A stretch of 15,855 nt of DNA from contig NZ_FNLM01000026.1 in NCBI RefSeq assembly GCF_900105725.1, positions 1 through 15,855 on the forward strand, read 5' to 3'. This document shows positions 7,250 through 14,943 of the stretch, piece by piece (position 1 is the first letter of the stretch; each line of letters opens with the position of its first letter). The stretch is from Gordonia westfalica. GTDB taxonomy: Bacteria; Actinomycetota; Actinomycetes; Mycobacteriales; Mycobacteriaceae. The notes under the pieces are model-generated. The model did not search any database. It was given only the letters and a program-made list of their open reading frames with translations, and was not told the DNA's origin. The position numbers and the translations under genes were made by a program.

Positions 7250-7681
7250 ATGTCTGTTCCCGAAGGCTACGCAGTAGCCCCCTCGTCCGACGATCACCTG
7301 TTGAAGTTCGCCGTCCCCATCCCCGGGCGCGATCCGGTACTGGTGTCGATGCCGCCGCGCAAGTGGATGGACCCCGCCGAGATCAAGAAGTACCAGGACT
7401 GGATCACCCCGTTCGGGGAAGCGGATGTGAAGATCGCCGAATGGGCGAACAGCCTCAACAGCGCGGAGAAGACGCTGCCGCGCCCGGTCGACGCAGAGGA
7501 AACCCTGAAGGGTTTCGAGGAGAAGGAAGTCACCCTCCGGTGGCTCAAGCCGTACGTGTCGGCTGCCGAGTACAAGCTCCTGATGACGAAGATCCCTGAG
7601 GGCACCATCCAGTGGATCAAGAAGCAGCTCGAAGATCCTGACATCACAGTGGGGGAATCTTCGGCCTCCGCCGACTCCTAG
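7250..7681 (+). CDS. Tail assembly chaperone G
   Basis: This 143-residue protein is the shorter product of the tail chaperone pair found just before the tape measure gene in siphoviruses. G and GT bind the tape measure protein and bring tail tube subunits during tail assembly, and are not part of the finished virion. Features include LLKFAVPIPGRDPVLVSMPPRKWM near the N-terminus, a helical EIKKYQDWI and AEEWA-like stretch in the middle, and a C-terminal KQLEDPD. The ATG at 7250 is preceded by GAAAGG 14 bases upstream. The upstream ATG at 7225 is out of frame. The gene is followed in the -1 frame by a T domain, which makes the assignment strong. It is intact in copies A and B. Confidence 0.88.
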   Translation: MSVPEGYAVAPSSDDHLLKFAVPIPGRDPVLVSMPPRKWMDPAEIKKYQDWITPFGEADVKIAEWANSLNSAEKTLPRPVDAEETLKGFEEKEVTLRWLKPYVSAAEYKLLMTKIPEGTIQWIKKQLEDPDITVGESSASADS

Positions 7682-8061
7682 ACGAGCACGGGGAGGCCAT
7701 CGAGTACGACCTGATTTCCCGCGGCCTCAGGTTGCGGGATCTCGGGAAGCCCTGGTTTTCATGGACTGACCTGCGGGCTATTGTCCGCAGGGCTCGCACA
7801 GACCACGCAATGGAGCTGTTCCGGGCATGGAATCCTGACACTTGGCTGTGGTCTGATCCGTCTGTGATGCTCTTGTCGGAGGTGGCGACGATCGTTTCCG
7901 ACCTCCGATACATGCAGGCGTTGACCACGTTTAACGAAGTGCCTGAGATCTACTTCCCGGCCCGGTATGGGCCGCCTCGGGATGACGCTGCCGAAGCTAC
8001 CGAGGGCGAAGGTCCCAGCGAGGCTGAGAAGGCTCGGGCGGTCGCGGCGTCGATGCGCTAG
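7600..8061 (+). CDS. Tail assembly chaperone T domain (GT by -1 frameshift)
   Basis: This reading frame is open only from 7600 to its TAG stop at 8059-8061, in the -1 frame relative to G and without an own strong start. Slippage must occur in the overlap 7600-7681; the best site is GGGGGAA at 7651-7657. The result is a GT protein of about 270 residues. The frame starts GIFGLRRLLDEHGEAIEYDL, closely like actinophage T domains (DEHGEAxEYDL, then LRLRDLG and LSWxDL; here RLRDLGKPWFSWTDL). Its C-terminus is acidic and Glu/Ala rich. Its stop codon shares a CTAG with the stop of the convergent lipoprotein gene. Function follows from the family. Confidence 0.85.
7651..7657 (+). other. Candidate -1 ribosomal slippery site GGGGGAA
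   Basis: In the zero frame it reads G GGG GAA (Val-Gly-Glu). Re-pairing of GGG in the P site one base back is perfect, while the A site codon GAA to GGA is not, so it is a probable but not ideal X XXY YYZ heptamer. It lies 24 bases before the G stop codon, where such sites usually sit. Copy A keeps GGGGGAA; copy C has lost one G. Confidence 0.65.
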
Positions 8062-8529
8062 ATATCACCGGACTTCACTAGTTCGCCGCCGAACTGTCCC
8101 GCAATCTGGCCTGCCATGACCGCGTTCTGGTCGAGGCTGATCAGCCAGGTTGGTCCCGTTACGTAGTAGTGGCGATCGCCAGTGATGTCTCCCGTGATGT
8201 CAGAGTGCTTTACCGATGCAGCGATTCCCTTCGAGGCGAGGTCTTCTGAGAACCACACACTCAGTCGAGCTTCGGCCGTTGGGGTTAGTGGGCACGATCC
8301 GTGCTCAGCCTTCGGCCCGAGGTTGCGTCAGTAACCAGGCATGGGAAGCCGGCTGAAGTTAGTCCGGCCGCGAGTTGACTCACTGACGTGTACGCACCTG
8401 CGACTGCAGGGCAGGTGCGGAGGCCGACGATGTCGCAGGAGCCTTACCGGCCTCGGGGCTTCGGTCGCTGCACCCAGAGGCGGCGAGGGCGAATGCGATT
8501 ACTGGGATGGCAATGCATGCACGTTTCAT
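8058..8529 (-). CDS. Small lipoprotein, candidate moron (copy B, frame broken)
   Basis: This gene runs opposite to the tail operon. Combining copies B and C gives a 157-residue protein. The first 20 residues are a lipoprotein signal (MKRACIAIPVIAFALAASGC) with lipidated Cys20. A Ser/Ala/Pro-rich linker follows (about 24-45), then a small domain with two Cys (AGFPC and HGSC, likely a disulfide) and a C-terminal helix and GGELV end. Small actinobacterial lipoproteins of this layout are common; function is unknown. A place beside the tail chaperone, opposite in strand, is where lysogenic morons and superinfection-exclusion lipoproteins are known. Copy B lacks one G near 8309 and one near 8413, so its frame is split. 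I infer a cell-surface role only. Confidence 0.75.
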
Positions 8530-8545
8530 CTCGACAGGATAAGCC
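8479..8545 (-). promoter_or_regulatory. Candidate leaderless promoter of lipoprotein gene
   Basis: Read on the minus strand, TATCCT lies six bases before the lipoprotein ATG (8536-8541 on the plus strand; 10480-10485 in copy C). Transcription would then begin at or very near the ATG, and no ribosome site precedes it, so a leaderless mRNA is plausible. No good -35 box is visible, so this rests on one hexamer and is uncertain. Confidence 0.35.
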
Positions 8546-8565
8546 GTCAGTGCGACGACCCGAGA

Positions 8566-8608
8566 TAGAATGGAGCGACCCCGGAGGTGCTACCAACACC
8601 AGCCGGGG
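8566..8608 (+). promoter_or_regulatory. Candidate promoter and 5' hairpin of HNH gene
   Basis: TAGAAT at 8566-8571 fits the actinobacterial -10 box; no convincing -35 box is seen. Transcription would start near 8578, at the foot of a hairpin: CCCCGG (8579-8584) with CCGGGG (8603-8608) and GGTG with CACC, loop CTACCAA. The hairpin could be an operator, a leader structure, or a barrier for transcripts from upstream. The region also faces the divergent lipoprotein start. Confidence 0.45.
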
Positions 8609-8632
8609 CCTAACCCACTCGCTTGAAGCACC

Positions 8633-8649
8633 AAGGAGGGGCTGCCGTG
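8633..8649 (+). promoter_or_regulatory. Ribosome binding site and GTG start of HNH gene
   Basis: AAGGAGGGG at 8633-8641 is a near-perfect ribosome site placed five bases before GTG at 8647. This decides for GTG over an upstream in-frame TTG at 8623, which has no such site. Confidence 0.75.
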
Positions 8650-9352
8650 AAGGCTACCCGAACCCGACGTCCATGTCCGACATGTGGATCACCCATCGAC
8701 CGAGGTCCCGGACAGCATGCGTACTGCTCCGACGAATGTCGCCCCATCTGCGAGCACCCCACATGCGACCGCCCTACGCGGGGCATGCAGACGGTGTGCG
8801 ACTCGCACCGGGTTCAGCTTGATCGCCACGGCGAACTCCGGCCGGACACGTGGTCGAAGGAATGGGTGTGCGTCGTTTGCGGGGCAGGTGTCCCGAAGGG
8901 GTCGGGGCGCCGTAAGCACTGCTCGAGGGGCTGTCAGCAAACCGACTCTCGATACAACGGGCGTCGCCCAACGACGGCGAAATGTCGGCTATGCGGGCAG
9001 GACTTCTCCCTACAGCGGCGCACCGGGGCGAGGCTTCAGCGCACCGACACTCAGTGGTGCCGCACCTGCGGTAGAGAATCCCCGAAGCGCGCCGATATCT
9101 GAAGTACGGAATCACCCGGAGGAGTACGCGGCCGCGATGAATCGGGGCTGCGACATCTGCGGCGAGCGCGTGGGGGCGCTACATATCGACCATGACCACA
9201 GCTGCTGCCCTCCACGGAGTAAGCAGTGGCGAACCTGCGGGCAGTGCGTCCGCGGATTCCTCTGCGGATCGTGCAACCGCGGATTGGGCCTACTGAAGGA
9301 TGACCCGAACGTGCTGCGAAGCGCGATCGAGTACCTCGGTCGAAAGGCCTAG
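8647..9352 (+). CDS. HNH/endonuclease VII-like nuclease with zinc-module array (frame broken)
   Basis: This gene encodes about 235 residues after restoring two bases. Residues 10-141 hold four cysteine pairs of zinc-module type: C10/C13 with C27/C31; C35/C40 with C51/H54; C75/C78 with C92/C96; C113/C116 with C138/C141. The C-terminal part is a recombination endonuclease VII-type HNH domain with CDICG, HIDHDH, then RGFLCGSCNRGLGLLKDDP and a final helix. HIDHDH holds the expected catalytic His. The likely activity is DNA cleavage; free-standing nucleases of this kind in actinophages are often homing-like. The start GTG is supported by AAGGAGGGG. Frame breaks lie near 9094 (both copies) and at 9114 (CACCCGG; copy C has CACCCCGG). 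The gene ends before a terminator hairpin. Confidence 0.78.
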
Positions 9353-9375
9353 AAACAGCGCATACATACGACTCA

Positions 9376-9413
9376 ACGAACACCCTAAGGCCATGAGCCT
9401 CTGGGGTGTTCGT
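9376..9413 (+). terminator. Hairpin terminator after HNH gene
   Basis: ACGAACACCC (9376-9385) pairs with GGGTGTTCGT (9404-9413), with a further AGGC/GCCT pairing inside and loop CATGA. A CATTTCT follows in place of a T run. It ends the accessory cassette and also lies near the fold between copies B and C. Confidence 0.65.
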
Positions 9414-9460
9414 CATTTCTGGCGGCAAGCAAAGGGGTGGCAGCGTGGCACGGAGCTAGG

Positions 9461-9580
9461 TGTTCCTACCATCGTTCCAGAACGAGCCGTATCCTCCCCA
9501 TCTCTCAACACTACGGCACCCCCTCCCAGTCTTGCAACGAGGAAATACGTAGGTCAACCACGGCCTAGCCTCCGATGGCC
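9461..9580. other. Unique 120 bp loop at the fold between copies B and C
   Basis: The mirror symmetry stops at CGGAGCTAGG on the left and resumes at CCTAGCCCGT on the right. The 120 bp between match nothing else in the window, hold no convincing ORF and no clear promoter. They may be true downstream phage sequence from one or both strands, or noisy sequence at a strand turn-around. Confidence 0.8.
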
Positions 9581-9625
9581 CCTAGCCCGTGCCACGCTGC
9601 ACCCCTTTGCTTGCCGCCAGAAATG

Positions 9626-9660
9626 ACGAACACCCAGAGCTCATGCCTTAGGGTGTTCGT
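9626..9660 (-). terminator. Hairpin terminator (copy C)
   Basis: This is the mirror of the 9376-9413 hairpin, with the same 10-base arms ACGAACACCC and GGGTGTTCGT and some losses in the loop. Confidence 0.6.
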
Positions 9661-9684
9661 TGAGTCCGTATGTATGCGCTGTTT

Positions 9685-10376
9685 CTAGCCTTTCGACCGA
9701 GGTACTCGATCGCGCTTCGCAGCACGTTCGGTCATCCTTCAGTAGGCCCAATCCGCGTTGCACGATCCGCAGAGGAATCCGCGGACGCACTGCCGCAGGT
9801 TCGCCACTGCTTACTCCGTGGAGGGCAGCAGCTGTGGTCATGGTCGATATGTAGCGCCCCACGCGCTCGCCGCAGATGTCGCAGCCCGATTCATCGCGGC
9901 CGCGTACTCCTCCGGGGTGATTCCGTACTTCAGATATCGGCGCGCTTCGGGGATTCTCTACCGCAGGTGCGGCACCACTGAGTGTCGGTGCGCTGAAGCC
10001 TCGCCCGGTGCGCCGCTGTAGGAGAAGTCCTGCCGCATAGCCGACATTTCGCCGTCGTTGGGCGACGCCCGTTGTATCGAGAGTCGGTTTGCTGACAGCC
10101 CTCGAGCAGTGCTTACGCGCCCCGACCCTTCGGGACACCTGCCCGCAAACGACGCACACCCATTCCTTCGACCACGTGTCCGGCCGGAGTTCGCCGTGGC
10201 GATCAAGCTGAACCGGTGCGAGTCGCACACCGTCTGCATGCCCGCGTAGGGCGGTCGCATGTGGGGTGCTCGCAGATGGGGCGACATTCGTCGGAGCAGT
10301 ACGCATGCTGTCCGGGACCTCGGTCGATGGGTGATCCACATGTCGGACATGGACGTCGGGTTCGGGTAGCCTTCAC
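9685..10376 (-). CDS. HNH/endonuclease VII-like nuclease (copy C, frame broken)
   Basis: This is a copy of the 8647-9352 gene with many single-base losses, which scatter the protein over three frames. It starts at GTG (10374-10376) and ends at TAG (9685-9687). It helps repair copy B: it has four Cs in ATC ACC CCG, which restores the HNH frame, but it also shares the unexplained break just upstream of that. Confidence 0.7.
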
Positions 10377-10491
10377 GGCAGCCCTCCTTGGTGCTTCAAG
10401 CGAGTGGGTTAGGCCCGGCTGGTGTTGGTAGCACCTCCGGGGTCGCTCCATTCTATCTCGGGTCGTCGCACTGACGGCTTATCCTGTCGAG

Positions 10492-10963
10492 ATGAAACGT
10501 GCATGCATTGCCATCCCAGTAATCGCATTCGCCCTCGCCGCCTCTGGGTGCAGCGACCGAAGCCCCGAGGCCGGTAAGGCTCCTGCGACATCGTCGGCCT
10601 CCGCACCTGCCCCTGCAGTCGCAGGTGCGTACACGTCAGTGAGTCAACTCGCGGCCGGACTAACTTCAGCCGGCTTCCCATGCCTGGTTACTGACGCAAC
10701 CTCGGGGCCGAAGGCTGAGCACGGATCGTGCCACTAACCCAACGGCCGAAGCTCGACTGAGTGTGTGGTTCTCAGAAGACCTCGCCTCGAAGGGAATCGC
10801 TGCATCGGTAAAGCACTCTGACATCACGGGAGACATCACTGGCGATCGCCACTACTACGTAACGGGACCAACCTGGCTGATCAGCCTCGACCAGAACGCG
10901 GTCATGGCAGGCCAGATTGCGGGACAGTTCGGCGGCGAACTAGTGAAGTCCGGTGATATCTAG
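10492..10963 (+). CDS. Small lipoprotein (copy C, frame broken)
   Basis: This copy of the lipoprotein gene reads on the plus strand. It has the correct signal peptide, linker and the TSGPKAEHGSC segment, then loses two Cs (CCCACT to CCACT and CCCCAA to CCCAA near 10733-10741), giving an early TAA. The remaining C-terminal domain runs in the second frame to TAG at 10961-10963. With copy B the gene can be rebuilt to 157 residues (474 bases with stop). Confidence 0.75.
10602..10629. repeat. Inverted repeat within lipoprotein gene
   Basis: CGCACCTGC (10602-10610) and GCAGGTGCG (10621-10629) form a perfect nine-base pair hairpin with a ten-base loop inside the Ala/Pro linker. It is present in both copies (B around 8395-8421). 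It may be chance of a repetitive linker. Confidence 0.5.
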
Positions 10964-11367
10964 CGCATCGACGCCGCGACCGCCCGAGCCTTCTCAGCCT
11001 CGCTGGGACCTTCGCCCTCGGTAGCTTCGGCAGCGTCATCCCGAGGCGGCCCATACCGGGCCGGGAAGTAGATCTCAGGCACTTCGTTAAACGTGGTCAA
11101 CGCCTGCATGTATCGGAGGTCGGAAACGATCGTCGCCACCTCCGACAAGAGCATCACAGACGGATCAGACCACAGCCAAGTGTCAGGATTCCATGCCCGG
11201 AACAGCTCCATTGCGTGGTCTGTGCGAGCCCTGCGGACAATAGCCCGCAGGTCAGTCCATGAAAACCAGGGCTTCCCGAGATCCGCAACCTGAGGCCGCG
11301 GGAAATCAGGTCGTACTCGATGGCCTCCCGTGCTCGTCTAGGAGTCGGCGGAGGCCGAAGATTCCCC
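10960..11367 (-). CDS. Tail assembly chaperone T domain (copy C, frame broken)
   Basis: This is a copy of the frameshift extension of GT, ending at the same shared CTAG as in copy B. Two single-base losses at 11283 and 11328 disturb the frame, and the slippery G run is one base short at 11364-11367, so slippage cannot be judged from this copy. Confidence 0.7.
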
Positions 11368-11766
11368 ACTGTGATGTCAGGATCTTCGAGCTGCTTCTTG
11401 ATCCACTGGATGGTGCCCTCAGGGATCTTCGTCATCAGGAGCTTGTACTCGGCAGCCGACACGTACGGCTTGAGCCACCGGAGGGTGACTTCCTTCTCCT
11501 CGAAACCCTTCAGGGTTTCCTCTGCGTCGACCGGGCGCGGCAGCGTCTTCTCCGCGCTGTTGAGGCTGTTCGCCCATTCGGCGATCTTCACATCCGCTTC
11601 CCGAACGGGTGATCCAGTCCTGGTACTTCTTGATCTCGGCGGGGTCCATCCACTTGCGCGGCGGCATCGACACCAGTACCGGATCGCGCCCGGGGATGGG
11701 GACGGCGAACTTCAACAGGTGATCGTCGGACGAGGGGGCTACTGCGTAGCCTTCGGGAACAGACAT
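11338..11766 (-). CDS. Tail assembly chaperone G (copy C, frame broken)
   Basis: This is a copy of 7250-7681. Compared with copies A and B it has lost bases near 11602-11608 (CCGAACGGGTGA for CCCGAACGGGGTGA) and in the slippery G run. The start ATG is intact. Confidence 0.75.
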
Positions 11767-11889
11767 GGTTTGACCAGGAACCTTTCAACATTGGGATAGA
11801 ACTTCAACCAGGAGCAGCCCCGGCCTGGCAAAAGGACGCGGCTCCTGGTCAGGGACAACATGACACCCCTTCGCCAGGCCGAGATTGTG

Positions 11890-11918
11890 TGCCCGGGAGG
11901 CTAGATACCTCCCGGGCA
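11890..11918 (-). terminator. Hairpin after major tail gene (copy C)
   Basis: This is the mirror of the 7096-7126 hairpin, with a shorter but perfect stem TGCCCGGGAGG/CCTCCCGGGCA around CTAGATA. Confidence 0.55.
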
Positions 11919-11929
11919 AGACGGGTCAG

Positions 11930-12517
11930 CTACCCGAAGTGGCGGCGATGCCGTCCACGTCGCCGAACTCGTCGACGTAGTCGCCGTTGGAGTTGCGGAA
12001 CGCTCGGATCGTCAACTCCACGCCCGACGCGTCCTGCGACTCGTCCTTCCACTCCGCGATCTCCGAGACGCGGCCCTTCTCCACGACGTACGTCTTGAAC
12101 TTCTTGCCGCACTTCGTGGCGAACACGTGGGCCGACAGCGGAAGCTGCGACGAGTTGTGGCGGACGTGGTAGCGCTGCCCTTGCCGCCGGCAGCGGGATG
12201 AGGGTGACGTTGTCGTCACCTGCGACGGTCCGCTTCACCGACGGCAGGTCGACGTCGAGCAGCTTGATCTTGAAGCTGGTGCCGTACTCGGTCTGCACAT
12301 CGACGTAGTCGCCACCGTCGAAGTCCTTGACGGTGTTCGAGGTGCGGGTGATGCCGACCGACAGGCCGTCGACCGCCGCGGTTCCGTGGTCCTCGAACGC
12401 GGCGTTCAGGTCTTCCGGCGACTCGACCGGAGCGGTGGGAAGCGTGGTACCCAGAGGTGCCCGCCAGTAGACGCCGCCGTCGAGCGACTGCGCCACGTAA
12501 GAGTGTTCGACTGCCAT
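11930..12517 (-). CDS. Major tail protein (copy C, frame broken)
   Basis: This is a copy of 6495-7088 with at least two single-base losses in the CTGCCCC and GCGGGG runs near 12178-12197, which switch the reading frame in the middle of the protein. Start and stop are unchanged. Confidence 0.78.
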   Translation of the reverse strand: MAVEHSYVAQSLDGGVYWRAPLGTTLPTAPVESPEDLNAAFEDHGTAAVDGLSVGITRTSNTVKDFDGGDYVDVQTEYGTSFKIKLLDVDLPSVKRTVAGDDNVTLIPLPAARAALPRPPQLVAASAVGPRVRHEVRQEVQDVRRGEGPRLGDRGVEGRVAGRVGRGVDDPSVPQLQRRLRRRVRRRGRHRRHFG

Positions 12518-12579
12518 TGTTTTGCCCCTTTCAGGCGAGGTGACCAGGAGCCGCGAAAGGGTTATTCAGTTAGGAGACT

Positions 12580-12959
12580 TTAGGTTCGGAGCACGAAGAG
12601 TGTCCGGTGAACTGGAACCGGGAATGCTTTTCATAGTCCGGGTTGGGATAGTCGGCCAGGCTGTTCATGACCCAGTCGGTTACCCACAGGCCTGCCCATG
12701 GGCCGCCCGAGGATGCAGCCTGGAATCCGTCCGCGATGGTTCCGATCGATTGCTCAGTCCACGCCGTGTCCGGCTGCCCTTGGGGTTGAGCCGTACAGTT
12801 CGACAAGGATGCGAGCGCGATCCAGTGAGCGATCCCGTGGCCGCCGATACGAGAAACCCTCCCGAATCGGGCAGGGTCTTCTGAGACGGTCGTGGAGAAC
12901 TTCACTCCAGGCAGCGCCGCTCGGCAGATGGAGAGCGCCGCCAGCGTGGGTGTCGACAT
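12580..12959 (-). CDS. Tail terminator protein (copy C, frame broken)
   Basis: This is a copy of 6049-6432 with several single-base losses (near 12604, 12773, 12781 and 12840). Start ATG and stop TAA are retained. Confidence 0.65.
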
Positions 12960-12962
12960 CAG

Positions 12963-13219
12963 TTATCCGAGAGCCCTGAGGATCGTGTTGTTGCGGGCAT
13001 TGTCGCGTTGCGCCTTGTAGTCGGCGGTGACGACAGAGGCACGCCAACGGCCCTGGGACGTGCCATGCCTGCCCGTGAACCCACCGCGTACGTGCCCTCG
13101 CCCATAGCGCTCGCATCGTCAGCAATGCGCTCAGCATGACCCTCGAGCTCGCTGATGATGTCGGACGTCCGACCGTATCGGACGTCCTTGAACGCCTTCT
13201 GATTCCACTCGATTCTCAC
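12963..13219 (-). CDS. HK97 gp10-like neck protein (copy C, frame broken)
   Basis: This is a copy of 5788-6045, one base short in the CCCTGGGG run near 13056. The GTG start and the overlap with the stopper stop codon are retained. Confidence 0.6.
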
Positions 13220-13576
13220 GACGACTTCACCACCTTCAGAGTTACGACGTAGCAACCGCCGCCCGTGAGAGACGGAATCCTGGTGTAGTCCTTGGGTTGG
13301 CCGACAACGTCATAGACAGTTCCGTCGATGACTTCCCTGTCACGTGGTGACACCGGACCGAAATCGGGAGGACGATGATTCCCACGTCAACGGAGTCCCG
13401 GATGTGCCCGGGAGATCTAGTTCATCGCTTTGTGGGTCGATGAACGTCACGAACTTCCGCGGGTCCGGTTCGCCCCAGGACTCGACATCGTTGCCGTAGT
13501 CGTCGGCGCCGGTTCCGTTGAACGGCAGGTGTTCTACGTCGAAGACGGCGGGTATTCCCCTACGGTGCCTGGACAA
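13216..13576 (-). CDS. Head-closure (stopper) protein (copy C, frame broken)
   Basis: This is a copy of 5429-5791, missing one base near 13367 and one near 13409, both in runs of G or C. Confidence 0.65.
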
Positions 13577-14126
13577 TGACTTGCCCTCCCTGCCAGCGAA
13601 ACGATGCCGCCAACTTCAGGTCCGACTCGGACATCTGCAAACCCGAGTTCGGCGCTCGGACCGACCATGCAGTGGTCTGCGAGATCGGACCTGCGGAGTC
13701 GGTCAGCGACCGGGCTCCGGCCATCACTTCCTCCGGCGTCACAAGAGCGCGGATCACCATTTCGGCGACCGCATTCTTCACACGCGGCGGCACTTCTCCG
13801 CCATGCGAGTATGTGACAGTGAGGAACCGTGAAGAATCACATCCGACGGTCAACCACATCCCATTTCGGTGTAGTCCACAGAGTTTCCCGCGTCATCGGT
13901 CACAGACGTCACCCCTGTGACTGGCAACTGGTCCAGACGGACCCGCCCACCATTCACCTTCAACCGCACCGTCGACTCGCCGGGGGTGAACTGCTGTTGG
14001 GATGCGGCACGAACTGGTCCGATGCCGCATCCAACAGTTGATACACCGACGCGTGCTCAGGTTCGGTCAGGTCCCTTTGCGCCACGGCGATCACGTCGTC
14101 ACGAACAGCAAGGGAGGAAGAGACAC
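13560..14126 (-). CDS. Head-tail adaptor protein (copy C, frame broken)
   Basis: This is a copy of 4876-5445 with three single-base losses (near 13868, 14010 and 14112). The C-terminal half is read correctly; the start GTG is at 14124-14126. Confidence 0.7.
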
Positions 14127-14135
14127 CTGGATCAG

Positions 14136-14934
14136 CTACCCGAAGTCATTCCGAACTTGACGACGCCGTCCGGACGGACAACCTTGCCGCCGTACACGTG
14201 CAGGCGCGCAGCCGGTCGGCGAAGCTGTTGTCGGCGCGCAGGGCCTCCACCTTATCGAGCTGCGACACGTAGGCCGCGGCCTCCGGGTGGAACGCCACGA
14301 AGCGGGGTGGAGTTGTTGGGCAGGTTGTTCGACGACAGCACACGAACCCGAGGAGGGAGCCGATGGTGCCGTTGCGGAGGCCGTTGTTGTCGCCGGACAC
14401 ATCGAAGCTGGTGAGCTTCGAATCGCGCCGAGGAGCAGACCTTCGAAGTCGGCGTTGCACACGAGAACTCGCCGGAGCGGGGCGTTCTTCTTGTTCAGGC
14501 CACACGAGCAGCCTTGACGAGGTCGAATGCCTTGTTCCCGGTGTCCGGAGCGAGCCGACAGGTTGGTGCTCGCGCGGCGACATGTGCGATGAACTTGTCC
14601 GCGTCATCGACGAGCGCCTTTCGCGGCGTCGTTACGGGCCAGGCTGCCGCAGACTGGGCGCGTCGATGTCGTCGACCTTGAAGTCGAAGTTCTTCTCCTG
14701 GTCGATCAGGAGGTCGACGCCGGTGTCGGTGATGGCGTCAGCCGACGTGGTGCGGTTGTTGGCCTTGTAGTCCTTGATCGCGGGTGCGACGACACCGGGG
14801 ATGTGGACGGTGTTGCCCTTTGTCGCGACGCCTTCGTACTGGCGGTCGAGCAGAGCGGCGAACACCTTCTCGGCGTCCCACGCCTGGGTGATGTTCGCCG
14901 CCCACAGTTCGGGAATGAAATGGGTGATGGCCAT
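14136..14934 (-). CDS. Major capsid protein (copy C, frame broken)
   Basis: This is a copy of the coat protein gene with an intact N-terminus of 92 residues (ATG at 14932-14934), correct where copies A and B are both wrong. After that at least ten single-base losses between 14200 and 14650 scramble the frame. The AAGGAG ribosome site lies five bases before the start and overlaps the scaffold stop codon. See the copy B entry for function. Confidence 0.82.
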
Positions 14935-14943
14935 GATGGCTCC

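Larger units (their letters stand above)
3999..9460. repeat. Central repeat unit, copy B, inverted relative to A and C
   Basis: This central unit reads on the plus strand and carries the least damaged version of most genes. Its left part (3999-7902) mirrors copy A and its whole length mirrors copy C (9581 to about 14992). Frames of adaptor, stopper, neck protein, tail terminator, major tail protein and both chaperone frames are intact here. Those of the capsid, lipoprotein and HNH genes carry single-base deletions. Confidence 0.95.

Noticed and set aside
7225..7599. ORF of 124 residues starting 25 bases before the chaperone gene
   Set aside because: It lies out of frame with the conserved chaperone, is Arg-rich and has no family look. 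Its only use is to show where the T frame opens.
1..9460. Hairpin telomere or head-to-head replication intermediate of a linear phage
   Set aside because: The turn lies inside the scaffold gene, the arms differ by junction deletions, and no protelomerase-type palindrome is present.
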